NCBI GenBank assembly: GCA_021325635.1
Contig: JAJPGV010000056.1
Coordinates: 225,690 to 289,689 of the forward strand
DNA from: Chloroflexota bacterium
Lineage (GTDB): Bacteria; Chloroflexota; JAJPGV01
Direction: 5' to 3'
Length of the DNA stretch: 64,000 nucleotides
In this document: piece after piece, positions 18,870-27,231 of the stretch
Numbering within the stretch: position 1 is the first letter of the stretch
How the letters are laid out: each line of letters begins with the position of its first letter
The notes under the pieces: model-generated
What the model was told of the DNA's origin: nothing
The model's input: only the letters and a program-made list of their open reading frames with translations
The model's database searches: none
Program-made: the position numbers and the translations under genes

Positions 18870-19345
18870 ATCGTTGGAACAACACCTTCTGGAGCCTGGC
18901 AGCGACCACCGTGCTGACCATGCTGATGGCCGGCAGTCAGGGACTGGGCTTCACCCGCATGAATATCCCTTTCATGCTGGGTACCATGACAACGCCCGAT
19001 CGCGACCGAGCAAAGGTCGCGGGGTTCGGGCTGCACTTCGTGAACGGACTCGGCTTCGCGCTGGTGTACGAGGCCGCCTTCCGCGGCTGGGGCCGCGCTG
19101 GCTGGTGGCGTGGCGCGGCTATTGGCCTAGTCCATTCGCTGTTCGTTCTCGTGGCGGGCATGGCGCTGCTGCCAGAGATCCATCCTCGCATGGCTTCCGA
19201 GCAGCACGGTCCAACACCTACCCGGCAGCTCGAGCCGCCTGGCTTCCTGGCGTTGAACTATGGTCCGCAGACGCCCATCTCCGTAGTGCTGGCGCACCTG
19301 GTGTATGGCGCGATGCTGGGCCAGTTCTATCGCCTCGACGGCTGA
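18866..19345 (+). CDS. Conserved-looking polytopic membrane protein
   Basis: 159 residues. Four likely membrane helices: WSLAATTVLTMLMAG, VAGFGLHFVNGLGFALVY, AAIGLVHSLFVLVAGMALLP and PISVVLAHLVYGAMLGQFY. His residues occur in three of them. Family not recognised. It starts at the ATGA overlapping the GH15 stop and is the last gene of the five-gene operon beginning at 11936, so it may serve the same carbohydrate pathway or be a general stress membrane protein. Confidence 0.7.
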   Translation: MNRWNNTFWSLAATTVLTMLMAGSQGLGFTRMNIPFMLGTMTTPDRDRAKVAGFGLHFVNGLGFALVYEAAFRGWGRAGWWRGAAIGLVHSLFVLVAGMALLPEIHPRMASEQHGPTPTRQLEPPGFLALNYGPQTPISVVLAHLVYGAMLGQFYRLDG

Positions 19346-19417
19346 CGCTTCGGCTTGCGCCAAATGCGACAGGGTTAGCGGTCCTGATCTGAAAACGCCG
19401 TAAGGACATATTCTCAG

Positions 19418-19434
19418 TTGCGAATTAGTTGCAA
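19418..19434 (+). promoter_or_regulatory. Nur-like (nickel-responsive Fur family) operator
   Basis: TTGCGA at 19418-19423, 5 bases, then TTGCAA at 19429-19434. Published Nur boxes have the form TTGCAA-n5-TTGCAA, so this is one mismatch away. TAGAAT at 19436-19441, just downstream, could be the -10, so bound repressor would cover the promoter. The cbiM start is 64 bases after the box. Confidence 0.6.
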
Positions 19435-19497
19435 CTAGAATACGATTGCGGTTGCTGAACGGGCGGATTGCCGCACAGGCCGAGGAGAACAGCCGAT

Positions 19498-20784
19498 ATG
19501 CACATTCCGGACGGGTACCTGAGCCCAGTCTTCTCCATTGGTATGGGCGTGGCCACGGTACCGGCCTGGGCCCGCGCCGTGAGGAAGGTGCGCGAGGTGC
19601 TGACCACCAGGACAGTGCCCCTGCTGGCCATATTTGCCGCCTTCAACTTCACCATCATGATGTTCAACGTGCCGGTTCCAGGCGGTACGACCGCCCACGG
19701 CGTGGGCGGCACGCTGGTGGCCATCGTTCTTGGTCCGTGGGCGGCGGTTGTCACCGTCAGCACAGCGCTGGTCCTGCAGGCTCTGTTCTTCGGCGACGGC
19801 GGGATCCTGGCCATCTTTGCCAACTGCTTCAACATGGGCGTGCTCTTGCCTTTCACGGGCTACTGGACCTATCGCCTCATCGCCGCCGGGGCGCCGCTGC
19901 TGTCGGTTCGTCGGCTGTGGGCCGCGGCCATCGGCTCATATGTGGGTATTACGCTGGCCGGCCTGGCCGTTGGCGTCGAGCTTGGGCTGCAGCCGATCCT
20001 GTTCAATGACGGTGGGCGGCCGCTCTACAGTCCATATGGTTTAGCCGCGGCCGTTCCGACGATGCTCCTGGCGCACGCGTTGGGCGCCTCTATCGTCGAG
20101 GCAATCATCACCGCCTTGGTGCTGAGCTACATCCGGCAGCACCACCCCGAATACCTCACTTCCTTGAAGGCGGTCGTTGCCGGAGCCGGCGCGGACATGG
20201 GCCCGGCCAGGCAACGGCCGGTGTGGCAGCTGGCCGTCATAGGTCTCGTGGTAGGGGCGCCGCTGCTACTCGTGGCTGGCTTGGTGACAGGCGGTGGGAA
20301 CGTCGGCAGCCTGTTCGGAGCCGACTGGTCACAGGTCGATTGGCCGGGTGTTGGCAGCATGATGCTGGTTACCGCCGGCGTCGGCATCGTGGCTGTGCCG
20401 ATCGTCAGGTTCCTGCTGCCGGAGCGCTTCAAGAGCGTCGGTACGGCCTACACCGTGGCCGCCGTCCTGGCTCCACTGGGTCTCATCGCGCCGGGGTTCG
20501 CATTCGGCGAAGGCAGCCCCGACGATCTGATGAAGGAGCTCGGCTTCGTTCCGTCCGGCCTGCAAAGCCTGTCCGGTATATTCAGCGCGCCCCTGTCCGG
20601 CTACAATCTGCCGCTGCCCTGGTTCAGCGATGCCAACGCGCCTCTGTGGCACCAGGGGTTAGGTTACGAGATCGTGGCGGTCATCGGAATCCTGCTGTTG
20701 GGCGCCGTCGTGCTGGCTCTTGGCCGGCTGCTTCGAGGCCGGGAGGACGCGCCAGGCGGCGTGGTCGGAGGCACCGCGGCATAG
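19498..20784 (+). CDS. cbiM: CbiM/NikM nickel/cobalt substrate-binding membrane subunit with C-terminal PDGLE-like domain
   Basis: 428 residues. It begins MHIPDGYLSP, the CbiM/NikM N-terminus whose His2 and main chain bind Ni2+ or Co2+. About eight helices follow. After residue 230 a second membrane domain ends SGYNLPLPWF...GYEIVAVIGILLLG, resembling the CbiN/PDGLE module often fused to this subunit. It is the metal-selecting subunit of an energy-coupling-factor importer. A Nur-like box lies upstream and CbiQ and CbiO follow with overlapping starts. Sequence alone does not settle nickel versus cobalt; the operator favours nickel. Confidence 0.88.
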   Translation: MHIPDGYLSPVFSIGMGVATVPAWARAVRKVREVLTTRTVPLLAIFAAFNFTIMMFNVPVPGGTTAHGVGGTLVAIVLGPWAAVVTVSTALVLQALFFGDGGILAIFANCFNMGVLLPFTGYWTYRLIAAGAPLLSVRRLWAAAIGSYVGITLAGLAVGVELGLQPILFNDGGRPLYSPYGLAAAVPTMLLAHALGASIVEAIITALVLSYIRQHHPEYLTSLKAVVAGAGADMGPARQRPVWQLAVIGLVVGAPLLLVAGLVTGGGNVGSLFGADWSQVDWPGVGSMMLVTAGVGIVAVPIVRFLLPERFKSVGTAYTVAAVLAPLGLIAPGFAFGEGSPDDLMKELGFVPSGLQSLSGIFSAPLSGYNLPLPWFSDANAPLWHQGLGYEIVAVIGILLLGAVVLALGRLLRGREDAPGGVVGGTAA

Positions 20785-21644
20785 TGAGCTGCTCCTGCCA
20801 TAGCGCGGCGCGCGGACGTGTTGGCTGGCTCGAACGGACGTTGGCTGGCATCGCCAGCTCAATCGAGCAGGCGGTGTTCACGGAGGAGCACGCGCGCCGG
20901 CGTGGGTGGCTGCAGGCCGTCGATCCGCGTATCAAGGTCCTGATGTTCGCGGCCGTGATCATCGCCGCCAGCGCTTCGAGCTCGTTTGGCGTCCTCGCGG
21001 GGCTGTACCTGCTGTTGCTGGCCGCGGCCTGGAAGAGTCAGCTTCCCTTCGAGCTCTTCGTGCGGCGCACATGGGTGGGGATCCCGTTCTTTGCCGGTAT
21101 CGTGGTGCTGCCCTCGATCTTCTTCGGCCTGCCGCCTCGGCTGTTCGACGTTTCCCTGGGACCGCTCCAGCTCGGGCTGTCGCTGCCCGGGCTGTACGGC
21201 GCGACGGTGTTCGTGATGCGGGTCGCGGTCTGCGTCTCGCTGGCGGTCCTGCTGGTGCTCACCACGCGCTGGTCGGACCTGCTGAAGAGCCTGCGGGCCC
21301 TTCGCGCGCCGCAAGTCTTCATCCTCATCCTTTCCATGACCTATCGCTACGTTTTCCTGTTCCTGCACACCATGAACGGGATGTTCGAGGCCCGCAAGAG
21401 CCGGGTCGTCGCCCGCCCCGGCGGGCGCGAGGACCGGCGCTGGATTGCTCGCTCCATGGGCGCGCTGCTGAATCGCTCGTTCAAAATGAGCGGCGACGTG
21501 TACGCTGCCATGCTGGCGCGAGGCTTCACCGGCGAGGTTCGGACGTACTCTACCTACCGGCTTGGAATGGCCGACTGGCTGGCTTTGGCCGGCGCTTTCG
21601 CCGTGGCCGTCGGCGCTGCCCTGGTGAGCCGGTGGATACGGTAG
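20784..21644 (+). CDS. cbiQ: CbiQ/NikQ transmembrane coupling subunit
   Basis: 286 residues from GTG 20784, sharing one base with the cbiM stop. Helices run through VLMFAAVIIAASASSSFGVL, LYLLLLAAAW and VFVMRVAVCVSLAVLLVLTT. The coupling motifs of ECF T-components are visible: MFEARKSRV and AMLARGFTGEV (the A-R-G helices that contact the ATPase). It links CbiM to the ATPase CbiO. Confidence 0.9.
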   Translation: MSCSCHSAARGRVGWLERTLAGIASSIEQAVFTEEHARRRGWLQAVDPRIKVLMFAAVIIAASASSSFGVLAGLYLLLLAAAWKSQLPFELFVRRTWVGIPFFAGIVVLPSIFFGLPPRLFDVSLGPLQLGLSLPGLYGATVFVMRVAVCVSLAVLLVLTTRWSDLLKSLRALRAPQVFILILSMTYRYVFLFLHTMNGMFEARKSRVVARPGGREDRRWIARSMGALLNRSFKMSGDVYAAMLARGFTGEVRTYSTYRLGMADWLALAGAFAVAVGAALVSRWIR

Positions 21645-22510
21645 CCCCGCCGGCCGCTGAGGCCGTCTTCAAGCTGGCCGGCGTCCGCTACGTGTACAAC
21701 GGCCGCCAAGTCGCTCTGGACGGCATCGACCTGGAGATACGAGCGGGCGAGCAGGTGGCGCTCCTGGGGGCGAACGGCACCGGCAAGTCCACGCTGCTGA
21801 AGATGCTGGACGGCATCATCGGCCCCTCAGAAGGATCGATGCAGGCCCTCGGCGCCGACGTTAGGCTGGTGACGGCTGGCGACGAGGCTTTCCGGTTCCA
21901 TCGCGAAGTCGGCCTGGTTTTCCAGGACCCGGACGTCCAGCTGTTCAGCCCGACAGTGCTGGACGACGTCGCCTTTGGGCCGCTGCAGCTCGGTCTGTCG
22001 CCCGAGGAAGTGAAGCGCTGCTGCGACGAAGCGCTGGACCAGATGGGGATCGCGCACCTGGCCGACCGTGCGCCTTTCGAGCTGTCCGGCGGAGAGAAGA
22101 AACGCGTGGCCATCGCCTCGGTGCTGTCGTTGGGGCCGCGGGTCATCCTGCTCGACGAGCCAACGGCCTCCCTCGACCCACGCACGAAGTGGGTGCTGGT
22201 GAACCTCATTCGGATGCTCGGCCAGTCTGGCCGGACGATCGTCACCGCGACGCATGAGCTCGACATCGTGCCCGTCATTGCCGACCGGGTAGTGGTCATC
22301 GGCGAAAACCGGCGAGTCGTTGCCGATGGCCGTCCGAGCGAAGTGCTGGCCAATCGCGAGCTGCTGATCGAAGCCAACCTGATTCACGAGCATCTCCACC
22401 AGCATGGCGGGCTGGCCCACACCCATGAGCACGAGCACGACGGTACGCACGCGCACGCGCATGCGGCGGCCTCAGGCGAGGTCCGTACGTTCCGCGATCC
22501 TGGCCCCTAG
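21632..22510 (+). CDS. cbiO: CbiO/NikO ATPase with histidine-rich C-terminal tail
   Basis: 292 residues from GTG 21632, overlapping cbiQ by 13 bases. ABC ATPase motifs: Walker A GANGTGKST, Q-loop VFQDPDVQLF, signature LSGGEKKRV, Walker B VILLDEPTASLD, switch His in THELD. After the usual end comes a tail with 11 His in 26 residues (HEHLHQH, HTHEHEH, HAHAH), not a normal part of CbiO. Such stretches bind Ni2+, Co2+ or Zn2+ and could store, sense or hand on the imported metal. The gene is followed by a convergent Fur-family regulator. Confidence 0.9.
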   Translation: MDTVAPPAAEAVFKLAGVRYVYNGRQVALDGIDLEIRAGEQVALLGANGTGKSTLLKMLDGIIGPSEGSMQALGADVRLVTAGDEAFRFHREVGLVFQDPDVQLFSPTVLDDVAFGPLQLGLSPEEVKRCCDEALDQMGIAHLADRAPFELSGGEKKRVAIASVLSLGPRVILLDEPTASLDPRTKWVLVNLIRMLGQSGRTIVTATHELDIVPVIADRVVVIGENRRVVADGRPSEVLANRELLIEANLIHEHLHQHGGLAHTHEHEHDGTHAHAHAAASGEVRTFRDPGP

Positions 22511-22562
22511 CCAGCAGAGAGCTGCGCCAGCCCGCTAGGCCGGCCGGCTCATACAGGCAACG

Positions 22563-23021
22563 CTACGCGGCTGGCGCTTTGGCCAGGCAGTCGGCACACT
22601 GCCCTGAGAACTCCAGCGTGTGGGTGTCGACCTGGAAGTTCAATGCGTCGGCCAGATCCCGGATCGCTTCTTCGATGCGGGCAGCGTCGACGGGCAGCAC
22701 TCGTCCGCAGGTTCGGCAGATCAAATGGTGGTGGTGGCCCTCGTCGCACACCGTGTAGCCATGACAGCCATCCAGGTGGATGCGGCTCAATATGCCGCGC
22801 TTCTCCAGCAGCTCGAGGGTGCGATAGACGGTGGCTCGACCGATGCCGCCCGGACGCAATTCATCGACGAGGCCTTCGGGGTTAAAGGCGCCTGCCTTTG
22901 CCGCGACCGATCGGACGACCGTCTCACGCTGCCCGGTGAGGCGCAGCCCGTCGTCTCCAAGCCGTCGCAGGATCTCATCCGCGCGAGAGCGATTGGCCGA
23001 ACGCCGCTGAGCAGTCATCAT
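22563..23021 (-). CDS. Fur-family metal-responsive repressor (possible Nur)
   Basis: About 152 residues from ATG 23021 (MMTAQRRSANRSRADEIL). The winged helix has RLTGQRETVVRSVAAKAGAF and GIGRATVYRTLELLEKRGIL. The regulatory part has HLDGCHGYTVCDEGHHHHLI, then CRTCG and CADC, giving structural zinc and sensing sites. It lies just after the Ni/Co importer whose promoter carries a Nur-like box, so a nickel sensor is the best inference; Zur or Fur would be alternatives. TATCCT 5-8 bases before its tandem ATGs suggests a very short or absent leader. Confidence 0.85.
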   Translation of the reverse strand: MMTAQRRSANRSRADEILRRLGDDGLRLTGQRETVVRSVAAKAGAFNPEGLVDELRPGGIGRATVYRTLELLEKRGILSRIHLDGCHGYTVCDEGHHHHLICRTCGRVLPVDAARIEEAIRDLADALNFQVDTHTLEFSGQCADCLAKAPAA

Positions 23022-23090
23022 CCGAGAGGATAGCGCCAGCGACCTGAATGCCACCGGCGTCCGGCACGGCGCGGCGTTGTGAGCGGTTGC

Positions 23091-24053
23091 TTACGACAGC
23101 AGGACGTGGGCAGCCACGAAGGCGCCATAGGCGAGCACCAGAACCATGCCCTGCCAGCGGCTCACGCGGCCGCGCCACAAGAATAGGCCTGCCAGCCAGG
23201 TGACAGCGACGGAAACCGGCCAATCAAAGGTGCGAACGAGCGGTGGCACCTCGACTGGCGTAGCGACGGCGATGACCCCCAGGTTGAAGAGCAGGAAATA
23301 CAGCAGCGTGCCTACCAAGTTTCCCGCAGCCACTTCGGGCCGGCCTTCCCTGGCCGGCACCGCCTGCCGAACCACTTCTTCGAGCTCGATGACCGCGGGG
23401 CCGATGACCATGCCCATGACGAGCGGCGGAATCGGAAATCCTGCCACCAGGGCTTGTGCCCCGGTCGCCAGCAGCTCGCCTCCCAAGGTGATGGCCACGA
23501 GCCCGATGATAGTCAAGGCGACCGACCTGGCCTTCGAAGGCCGTTCGCGCTCGTACTCCTCGAGCGCCTCGGATTCGAAGAAGGTGTGGCCACGGCTCAG
23601 CAGCACGAGGCCGGTCATCCCGGCGCCGAAGAGGAGCAGCAGGATAACGCCGATGGGTCGCATGAGTGTGGGTCGAAGGAGGCCCACGCCGGCGATGATC
23701 GGCGTCGCCACAAAGATGGCGAGGATCGGTTTCGGCAGCTGCACCTTCAACGGGTACAGCACCGATCCCAGCCCCAGCGCCATGCACACCAGGAAGATTG
23801 CCCCGCCGAAGACGGCGCCCAGCGCCAGCTCACCGAAGCCGCTTCCTCCCGAGGCCAGCCCCACGGCAGTGTTTTCGGCTTCCATGCCGGACAGCATGGT
23901 GGTGATGGCGAAGGTGCTGAGCCCAATCATCGATGCCACGCCCACCAGGCCCTTGAGGAAGGTCTCGGTGGCTACGACGACGAGGACGGCGCCCGCCACG
24001 AACATCAGCACGGCTACAACCGGATTCTGGGCGGCTGACTCTAGCGCTGCCAT
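23091..24053 (-). CDS. CaCA-family (sodium/calcium exchanger-like) membrane antiporter
   Basis: 320 residues with about ten hydrophobic helices in two halves. The two alpha-repeats of the cation/Ca2+ exchanger fold appear in divergent form: STFAITTMLSGMEAENTAVG in the first half and VMGMVIGPAVIELEEVVRQA in the second, each with acidic residues inside a helix. The usual GTSLPE motif is not conserved, so the ion is uncertain. It overlaps the DUF2127 gene by 13 bases, forming a two-gene operon. Confidence 0.75.
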   Translation of the reverse strand: MAALESAAQNPVVAVLMFVAGAVLVVVATETFLKGLVGVASMIGLSTFAITTMLSGMEAENTAVGLASGGSGFGELALGAVFGGAIFLVCMALGLGSVLYPLKVQLPKPILAIFVATPIIAGVGLLRPTLMRPIGVILLLLFGAGMTGLVLLSRGHTFFESEALEEYERERPSKARSVALTIIGLVAITLGGELLATGAQALVAGFPIPPLVMGMVIGPAVIELEEVVRQAVPAREGRPEVAAGNLVGTLLYFLLFNLGVIAVATPVEVPPLVRTFDWPVSVAVTWLAGLFLWRGRVSRWQGMVLVLAYGAFVAAHVLLS

Positions 24054-24529
24054 GCGGCGCCCCTGGTGGTTCGCGGCGATCGCCGGCGGCTTGTCAGGTA
24101 TCCCACGATGAGGACGTTCAGGACAAGGATCCCTGCTTTGAACCCGCTTGGCTGCCGGATCATTTCGTAGATCTCATAGGGGATGAAGGCAGCGGTCTCT
24201 ACGAGGATGAAGTACTCTACCCACACCTGCCCGAGCCACAGCCCTGCAGCCTCTACCACATGGAGGACCAGGTAGGCGGTGGCGATCGCGGCCAGCGTCA
24301 GGAGCGCCGTCCGGCTGATCTGGGGAAGCCAGTGGATCAGCAGGTTGGCAATGACGTCATGCGGGTCCTCGCGCAGCTCTTCGGCGAACAAACCCTGCAG
24401 GGGGTGCGTGATGTTCCTGGCGTGGAGGACCAGCAGTGTGACGGCCGCGACGAGGAAGAAGATGGCACCGATCGACTTCTCTATCGCGAGCAGTGTGATG
24501 CCCAGGGATCTGTCCGGCGACGATGCCAC
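24041..24529 (-). CDS. DUF2127-family membrane protein
   Basis: 162 residues from GTG 24529. Four helices: IEKSIGAIFFLVAAVTLLVL, RTALLTLAAIATAYLVLHVV, LGQVWVEYFILVETAAFIPY and AGILVLNVLIVGYL. The E-x-x-GLWLGQ-W-E-Y motif around residue 105 and the FIPYEIYE motif are typical of DUF2127. Function unknown. Co-transcribed with the downstream CaCA-type antiporter. Confidence 0.8.
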   Translation of the reverse strand: MASSPDRSLGITLLAIEKSIGAIFFLVAAVTLLVLHARNITHPLQGLFAEELREDPHDVIANLLIHWLPQISRTALLTLAAIATAYLVLHVVEAAGLWLGQVWVEYFILVETAAFIPYEIYEMIRQPSGFKAGILVLNVLIVGYLTSRRRSPRTTRGAAWQR

Positions 24530-24593
24530 GAGGCAATCGTTTCACAGCGCTGCTGTTAGGACGGCTCTCGTCAGCGTTGCCTTCAGCTCGAGG

Positions 24594-25193
24594 TCATTCG
24601 TGGAGGGCTTGCCACCCTTCCTTGAGGCCGTAGAAGACGATCACCAGCCCGGCCAGCGGATCGGCCCACCACAGCCCCAGGGCCGCGTTGAGGACGAGCC
24701 CCAGCAGCACTGCGCAGGCGAGGTAGGCATCCACCAGCGTCACGCGGCCCTCAGCTTTCAGGACGGGGTGATCGAGCGCCGCGCCAGTGCCCATCTTGCC
24801 GAATGCCAGCGCCAGCATCACCGCGCAGGTGATGGCGGTCCAAGCCATGCCTGCTGGCGACGCGGCCGGCCGTCCCCCCGCTGCCAGGATGAAGGCCGCC
24901 TGGGCAGCGACGTAAATCGCGATGGCGATGAAGCCACCGCCGATCAAGTGCATGGCCGTGCGCTCGCGCGTACCGCCGCTGTTCGTCAGCTGCCAGACCA
25001 CCACGGTGGAGGCGCCGATCTCGACGAGGGAATCCAACCCAAAGCCGGCAAGGGCCACCGAGCCCGCTCGAATGGCGGCGATCGCCAGGACGATGACGCC
25101 AACCACATTCCAGCCTAGGGTGAGGTACTCCAGGGTAAGCCCGCGCCTGAGCAATGCCGATCTTTGGGCGCTGTCCAGATGGCTAACCGCCAT
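24594..25193 (-). CDS. Cation diffusion facilitator-type metal exporter (membrane part only)
   Basis: 199 residues, six helices, no C-terminal cytoplasmic domain. The CDF core is visible: LEYLTLGWNVVGVIVLAIAA, then GSVALAGFGLDSLVEIGAST with the Asp of the metal site, and later EGRVTLVDAYLACAVLLGLV with the second Asp. It probably exports divalent metal against protons. Its closeness to a Ni/Co importer and Fur-family gene suggests metal homeostasis, but it is a separate transcript. Confidence 0.8.
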   Translation of the reverse strand: MAVSHLDSAQRSALLRRGLTLEYLTLGWNVVGVIVLAIAAIRAGSVALAGFGLDSLVEIGASTVVVWQLTNSGGTRERTAMHLIGGGFIAIAIYVAAQAAFILAAGGRPAASPAGMAWTAITCAVMLALAFGKMGTGAALDHPVLKAEGRVTLVDAYLACAVLLGLVLNAALGLWWADPLAGLVIVFYGLKEGWQALHE

Positions 25194-25387
25194 GGCGCGG
25201 ACCGGTCACGAGAGGCGAGCTTAGCACGAGCATGCTCCACCTTTGCACGTCAGACAGAAGGACTGGGCGACCGATTCTATGCCGACCAACCAGCGCCTCC
25301 TTTATTGCGAATTCCAAGGTTGTTTAAGCGCCGTTTATCTTCGCGAAACTACATTGTGTGTAGTAACACGCAGCGAGGAATAGATTC

Positions 25388-25594
25388 ATGGCTTTCATTA
25401 CTTTCATGAACAAGCCGTTCGGACGGATCGCCCGTATCGCCGCCGGCGCAGCGCTCATCGTTTGGGGATTTGGCTTCAGCGGGGGAACGGCCGTTGGTGT
25501 AATTGTGGGTGTAATTGGCATCGCACCCCTGGCCATGGGCCTGTGGGGCCGCTGCCTGCCACAGCTCCTCATGCGGGCGAGTGCGGCTCACTAG
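25388..25594 (+). CDS. DUF2892-family small membrane protein
   Basis: 68 residues: KPFGRIARIAAGAALIVWGF, then AVGVIVGVIGIAPLAMGLWG, the two helices of the DUF2892 (YgaP-like membrane tail) family, ending in RCLPQLL with one Cys. ATG 25388 follows GAGGAATAGATTC. The 194-base AT-richer gap before it holds CTAC-n7-GTAG at about 25350-25364, a possible operator. Function unknown; relatives often accompany rhodanese or sulfur genes. Confidence 0.75.
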   Translation: MAFITFMNKPFGRIARIAAGAALIVWGFGFSGGTAVGVIVGVIGIAPLAMGLWGRCLPQLLMRASAAH

Positions 25595-25728
25595 CAGCTC
25601 CAGACGGCATGGTCTCAATCCGGCGCCGGCGCAGCCGCCGCTGGCCTCCCTGCCCCTACGGCAGGATTGGCACCCTGCGGCATTGACCGGCCGAAGCGTG
25701 ACCCTCGCGTCTACGCACCAGGCAGCGT

Positions 25729-26358
25729 CTACGCGGCGAGCTGGAAGGGCGGATAACGATCGGTCGTGAGCAGGAAAGCGTAGGCCGCGACGCGCACGGA
25801 CCAGCGGTACACACCCACTACGAAATCGAACAGCGAGCGCGGGTAGCGGCCGGTGAAGAGAATCGCGAACCAGGCGATGACCACGCACACGAAGGCCGCA
25901 ATACCCAGGAACCACAGCACGATGTAATGCGGAATGGCCAGCAGCCACTTGACCAGCGGCAGCCAGCGATTCAGGTCGCGCTGTGCGTCGGGGTAGGGAA
26001 TCTCCAGGTGGACAGCCTGCTCTTCGTCCGTGGAGGGATACTCGTCGCGCAGCAGCGCGAGGTAGGCGGATACGCGAAGGCTGAATTTCGTCAGGGCGAT
26101 GTTCCAATCGAACCACCAGCGCGGGTACTTCTGGCGAAAGACCAGCATGAGCATCGTGGCCAGGAAGAGGACTCCCCCCGAACCCACGGCGAAGTTGGCG
26201 GAGCTGGCGCGAAGCGTTGGCCCCGTCACCAGCACCAGGATGACGACGACGGGGATCGCCGTGAATACCCGGAAGAAGGTGGTCAGGCGGTCCAGGTCTC
26301 GATCCGGGTAATCGATCTCGACGTTGGCGGGAAATGCTGCCGGAACGTTGTCGATCAT
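25729..26358 (-). CDS. DUF4389-family membrane protein
   Basis: 209 residues with four to five helices. Family marks: [85 protein letters not shown] and [23 protein letters not shown]4389 proteins are of unknown function and common in soil bacteria. It follows a 44-residue membrane peptide gene by 3 bases, so the pair is likely one operon. Confidence 0.85.
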   Translation of the reverse strand: MIDNVPAAFPANVEIDYPDRDLDRLTTFFRVFTAIPVVVILVLVTGPTLRASSANFAVGSGGVLFLATMLMLVFRQKYPRWWFDWNIALTKFSLRVSAYLALLRDEYPSTDEEQAVHLEIPYPDAQRDLNRWLPLVKWLLAIPHYIVLWFLGIAAFVCVVIAWFAILFTGRYPRSLFDFVVGVYRWSVRVAAYAFLLTTDRYPPFQLAA

Positions 26359-26361
26359 CGG

Positions 26362-26496
26362 CTAATCCCTCGACGATCCGCGGCCGCGCTGCCATCCGGC
26401 GCCGGGCGCGTGCGACAAGAACACCAGCAGCAGAAACACGATGGAGAGATCCTGGACCCAGTTGGGCCAGCCAAGCCACCACGTGACGATGTCCAT
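26362..26496 (-). CDS. Small single-helix membrane protein
   Basis: 44 residues from ATG 26496, directly preceded by AGGAGGAATGTC, an excellent ribosome site. Sequence: a Trp-rich start (MDIVTWWLGWPNWVQD), one helix (LSIVFLLLVFLSHAPGAGW), then a basic tail. Likely a real small protein made with the DUF4389 protein, perhaps as a partner in the membrane. Confidence 0.6.
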   Translation of the reverse strand: MDIVTWWLGWPNWVQDLSIVFLLLVFLSHAPGAGWQRGRGSSRD

Positions 26497-26702
26497 GACA
26501 TTCCTCCTGAAATGTGTAGGCCGTTCGTCTTCAGTCTCGCGCGCTTCGCCAAACGAAGCCATGTACAAGCCGCAAAGGGATGATGAATGCCAGCTTCCGT
26601 CCGCCTCATAGTACACCGGCGGACGGCGGTCGGTTGCCGATCGAGACTGATACCGTCATGGTCTACTGGAACGACCCCAGCAAAAACAAAGGAGCACGCA
26701 TC

Positions 26703-27053
26703 GTGGGAGCACCAATCGTTCACTTCGAGATCATGGGCGGCGAAGGCAGTCAGCTCGAGAAGTTCTATTCCGAGCTGTTGGGCTGGAAGATCGACAGCAA
26801 CAATCCGATGAACTACGGCGTGGTCGAAACCGGCGGCTCCGGTGGCATCAATGGCGGTGTTGGTGCGAACATGGATGGCACAGCCCGCGTCACGGTCTAC
26901 GCGCAGGTCGACGACCTGCAGGCCACGCTCAACAGAGCCGAGCAGCTTGGCGGCAAGACAATCCTTGCCCCGACGGAGGTGCCCGGAGGCCCAAAACTGG
27001 CGATGTTCGCCGATCCCGCGGGTAACGTGACGGGCTTAGTTACCGGCATGTAA
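26703..27053 (+). CDS. VOC-family protein
   Basis: 116 residues from GTG 26703, chosen because AAAGGAGC lies about 8 bases upstream. One VOC domain: IVHFEIMGGEGSQLEKFYSE, LLGWKI, then ARVTVYAQVDDLQATLNRAE, GGKTILAPTEVPGGPKLAMF, ADPAGNVTGLV. Substrate unknown. A perfect 12-bp hairpin follows 15 bases after the stop. Confidence 0.8.
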   Translation: MGAPIVHFEIMGGEGSQLEKFYSELLGWKIDSNNPMNYGVVETGGSGGINGGVGANMDGTARVTVYAQVDDLQATLNRAEQLGGKTILAPTEVPGGPKLAMFADPAGNVTGLVTGM

Positions 27054-27068
27054 CCTCTGCGCGTCTGA

Positions 27069-27100
27069 GGCCCGACGGCCCCTGAACCGGCCGTCGGGCC
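27069..27100 (+). terminator. Hairpin terminator after the VOC gene
   Basis: Perfect 12-bp stem (GGCCCGACGGCC and its complement) with an 8-base loop. No T-run follows, which is common in GC-rich genomes. Confidence 0.65.
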
Positions 27101-27231
27101 CTGTCCGCTTCGTCGAAGGGCGACTGGGTGTCATGCCCCGGAGCCCGGAGCAGCCGCGGCGTCCGCAATGCTCGTGGTTCCCTTGCCTCACTGTTACGTC
27201 GCGTCCCTCGCTGCGTTGCAGATCTGTAGAC

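Noticed and set aside
19346..19497. A cobalamin riboswitch upstream of cbiM
   Set aside because: The 150-base region lacks the conserved B12-box and the needed length; the Nur-like site explains it better.
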